A stretch of 6,332 nt of DNA, taken from positions 1-6,332 of the forward strand of contig JAQGPE010000482.1 in NCBI GenBank assembly GCA_028293225.1. The letters are read 5' to 3'. Positions 5,707-6,332 of the stretch are shown piece after piece. Origin of the DNA: Akkermansiaceae bacterium (GTDB taxonomy: Bacteria > Verrucomicrobiota > Verrucomicrobiia > Verrucomicrobiales > Akkermansiaceae). A program made the position numbers and the translations under genes. The stretch's first letter is position 1; each line of letters opens with the position of its first letter. The notes below the pieces were generated by a model that was given only the letters and a program-made list of their open reading frames with translations, was not told the DNA's origin and ran no database searches.

Positions 5707-6332
5707 ATGCAGCGCCGTGTGGAGCCAGAAATCCTCGATCACCTCCCGGCGGAGGATCTTTCGGCCATTCGCAGCCGCAGGGATCTGCGCGCGATCAATT
5801 TCCTAATGGGCAACGAACGCTGGATCGTGCGCAGCGTGCGCCGTTTTTCCGCGGAGGCAAAGCAGGGCGGGATCACCGAGTTCGGAGCGGGAGAGGGCCG
5901 TCTGGCCGAGCGCCTTCAGCATGAAATGCCCGGCGCCCGGATCGAGTGCTGTGACCTCGCACCCCGGCCGGCCGGCCTGCATCCGGGGATCGAGTGGCGC
6001 CGCGCCGATGTGCTGGAGACTCCGCCGCAACACCACGGGGTGCTGATCGCCAGCCTGTTCCTGCACCATTTCGAAGGAGCCGCTCTGGAGACTCTCGGGA
6101 AATGGTGCGGTCAATTCCGCGCCTTCTGCTTTGCCGAGCCTCTGCGCAGCCGTGGCGCCATCGCCCAAGGCACGGCCCTCCTGCCGTTGGTAAATTCCGT
6201 CACCCGCCACGACATGATCGTCAGCATTCGCGCCGGTTTCGTTCGTGGGGAGCTGCCCGCTTTGCTGGGCCTCGACCCCCGCCAATGGCGGGTCGAGGAG
6301 CAATGTACCTGGCGCGGGGGGCTGCGAGTGCT
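5707..6332 (+). CDS. Class I SAM-dependent methyltransferase (3' end outside window)
   Basis: Open from ATG 5707 to the window edge, 208 complete codons, no stop reached. A long N-terminal helical stretch (1-50) precedes motif I, ITEFGAGEGRLAERL (56-70), with the E/D-x-G-x-G-x-G SAM-binding loop at E58 to G64. D83 after strand 2 is the likely ribose-binding acid. Strand 4 reads ASLFLHHF (115-122), the UbiE/methyltransferase-11 style post-motif. HDMIVSIRAGFVRGEL (168-183) resembles small-molecule methyltransferases found beside type III PKS or aryl-polyene-like genes (from memory, not searched). Expected role: methyl transfer from SAM to a small-molecule or quinone/lipid-like acceptor, in the cytoplasm. 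Only 23 bases separate it from the divergent lipoprotein start, and no clear Shine-Dalgarno is present. Whether it belongs with the upstream lipid run or with genes beyond the edge is open; the lipoprotein on the other strand separates them. Confidence 0.85.
   Translation, partial: MQRRVEPEILDHLPAEDLSAIRSRRDLRAINFLMGNERWIVRSVRRFSAEAKQGGITEFGAGEGRLAERLQHEMPGARIECCDLAPRPAGLHPGIEWRRADVLETPPQHHGVLIASLFLHHFEGAALETLGKWCGQFRAFCFAEPLRSRGAIAQGTALLPLVNSVTRHDMIVSIRAGFVRGELPALLGLDPRQWRVEEQCTWRGGLRV
6270..6298. repeat. Inverted repeat (hairpin) inside the methyltransferase gene
   Basis: CCTCGACCC (6270-6278) pairs perfectly with GGGTCGAGG (6290-6298). Inside it, GCC (6281-6283) pairs with GGC (6287-6289) around an AAT loop, leaving only CC 6279-6280 unpaired. 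It encodes part of GLDPRQWRVEE in frame. There is no following T-run, so it is not a standard terminator. In GC-rich DNA a stem of this size can arise by chance. Confidence 0.55.

Noticed and set aside
5803..6303. Minus-strand 166-residue frame opposite the methyltransferase
   Set aside because: The plus strand has a clear SAM-binding motif in a frame open to the window edge; the antisense translation shows no recognisable domain.

Overview
The window is a GC-rich, gene-dense piece of bacterial chromosome with no gap over 300 bases. No RNA gene, insertion sequence, CRISPR array or phage gene is visible. The gene types, high GC, scarcity of Shine-Dalgarno sites and SASP-free, Gram-negative style lipoprotein fit a Gram-negative bacterium. 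The protein styles remind me most of Verrucomicrobiota (Luteolibacter-like), but that is an impression, not a demonstrated assignment.

Layout: (1) 1-1451, plus strand: C-terminal 482 residues of an HrpB-type DEAH-box helicase whose motor part lies before the window. (2) 1501-2046, plus: an unrecognised small membrane protein. (3) 2085-4992, plus: a tight run of four lipid-related genes. These are a FabG-type 3-oxoacyl-ACP reductase, a free-standing acyl carrier protein, a polytopic membrane protein of the lysylphosphatidylglycerol-synthase/flippase-like family, and a patatin-like hydrolase. Gaps are 13, -4 and 13 bases, so they are probably co-transcribed. (4) 4934-5683, minus: a lipoprotein with a C-terminal membrane helix, overlapping the patatin gene tail-to-tail. 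(5) 5707 to the window end, plus: a class I SAM-dependent methyltransferase, divergent from the lipoprotein and cut by the window edge.

Reading of the whole: a dedicated ketoreductase and ACP, next to a lipid-flippase-like protein, an acyl hydrolase and a small-molecule methyltransferase, look like one edge of a type II fatty-acid/polyketide-like cluster. Such a cluster could make an aryl-polyene-like, alkylresorcinol-like or special membrane lipid. The diagnostic enzymes (ketosynthase, dehydratase, acyltransferase or type III PKS) are not in the window, so the product cannot be named. The helicase is an unrelated housekeeping neighbour. Nothing here is by itself proof of an undescribed system.
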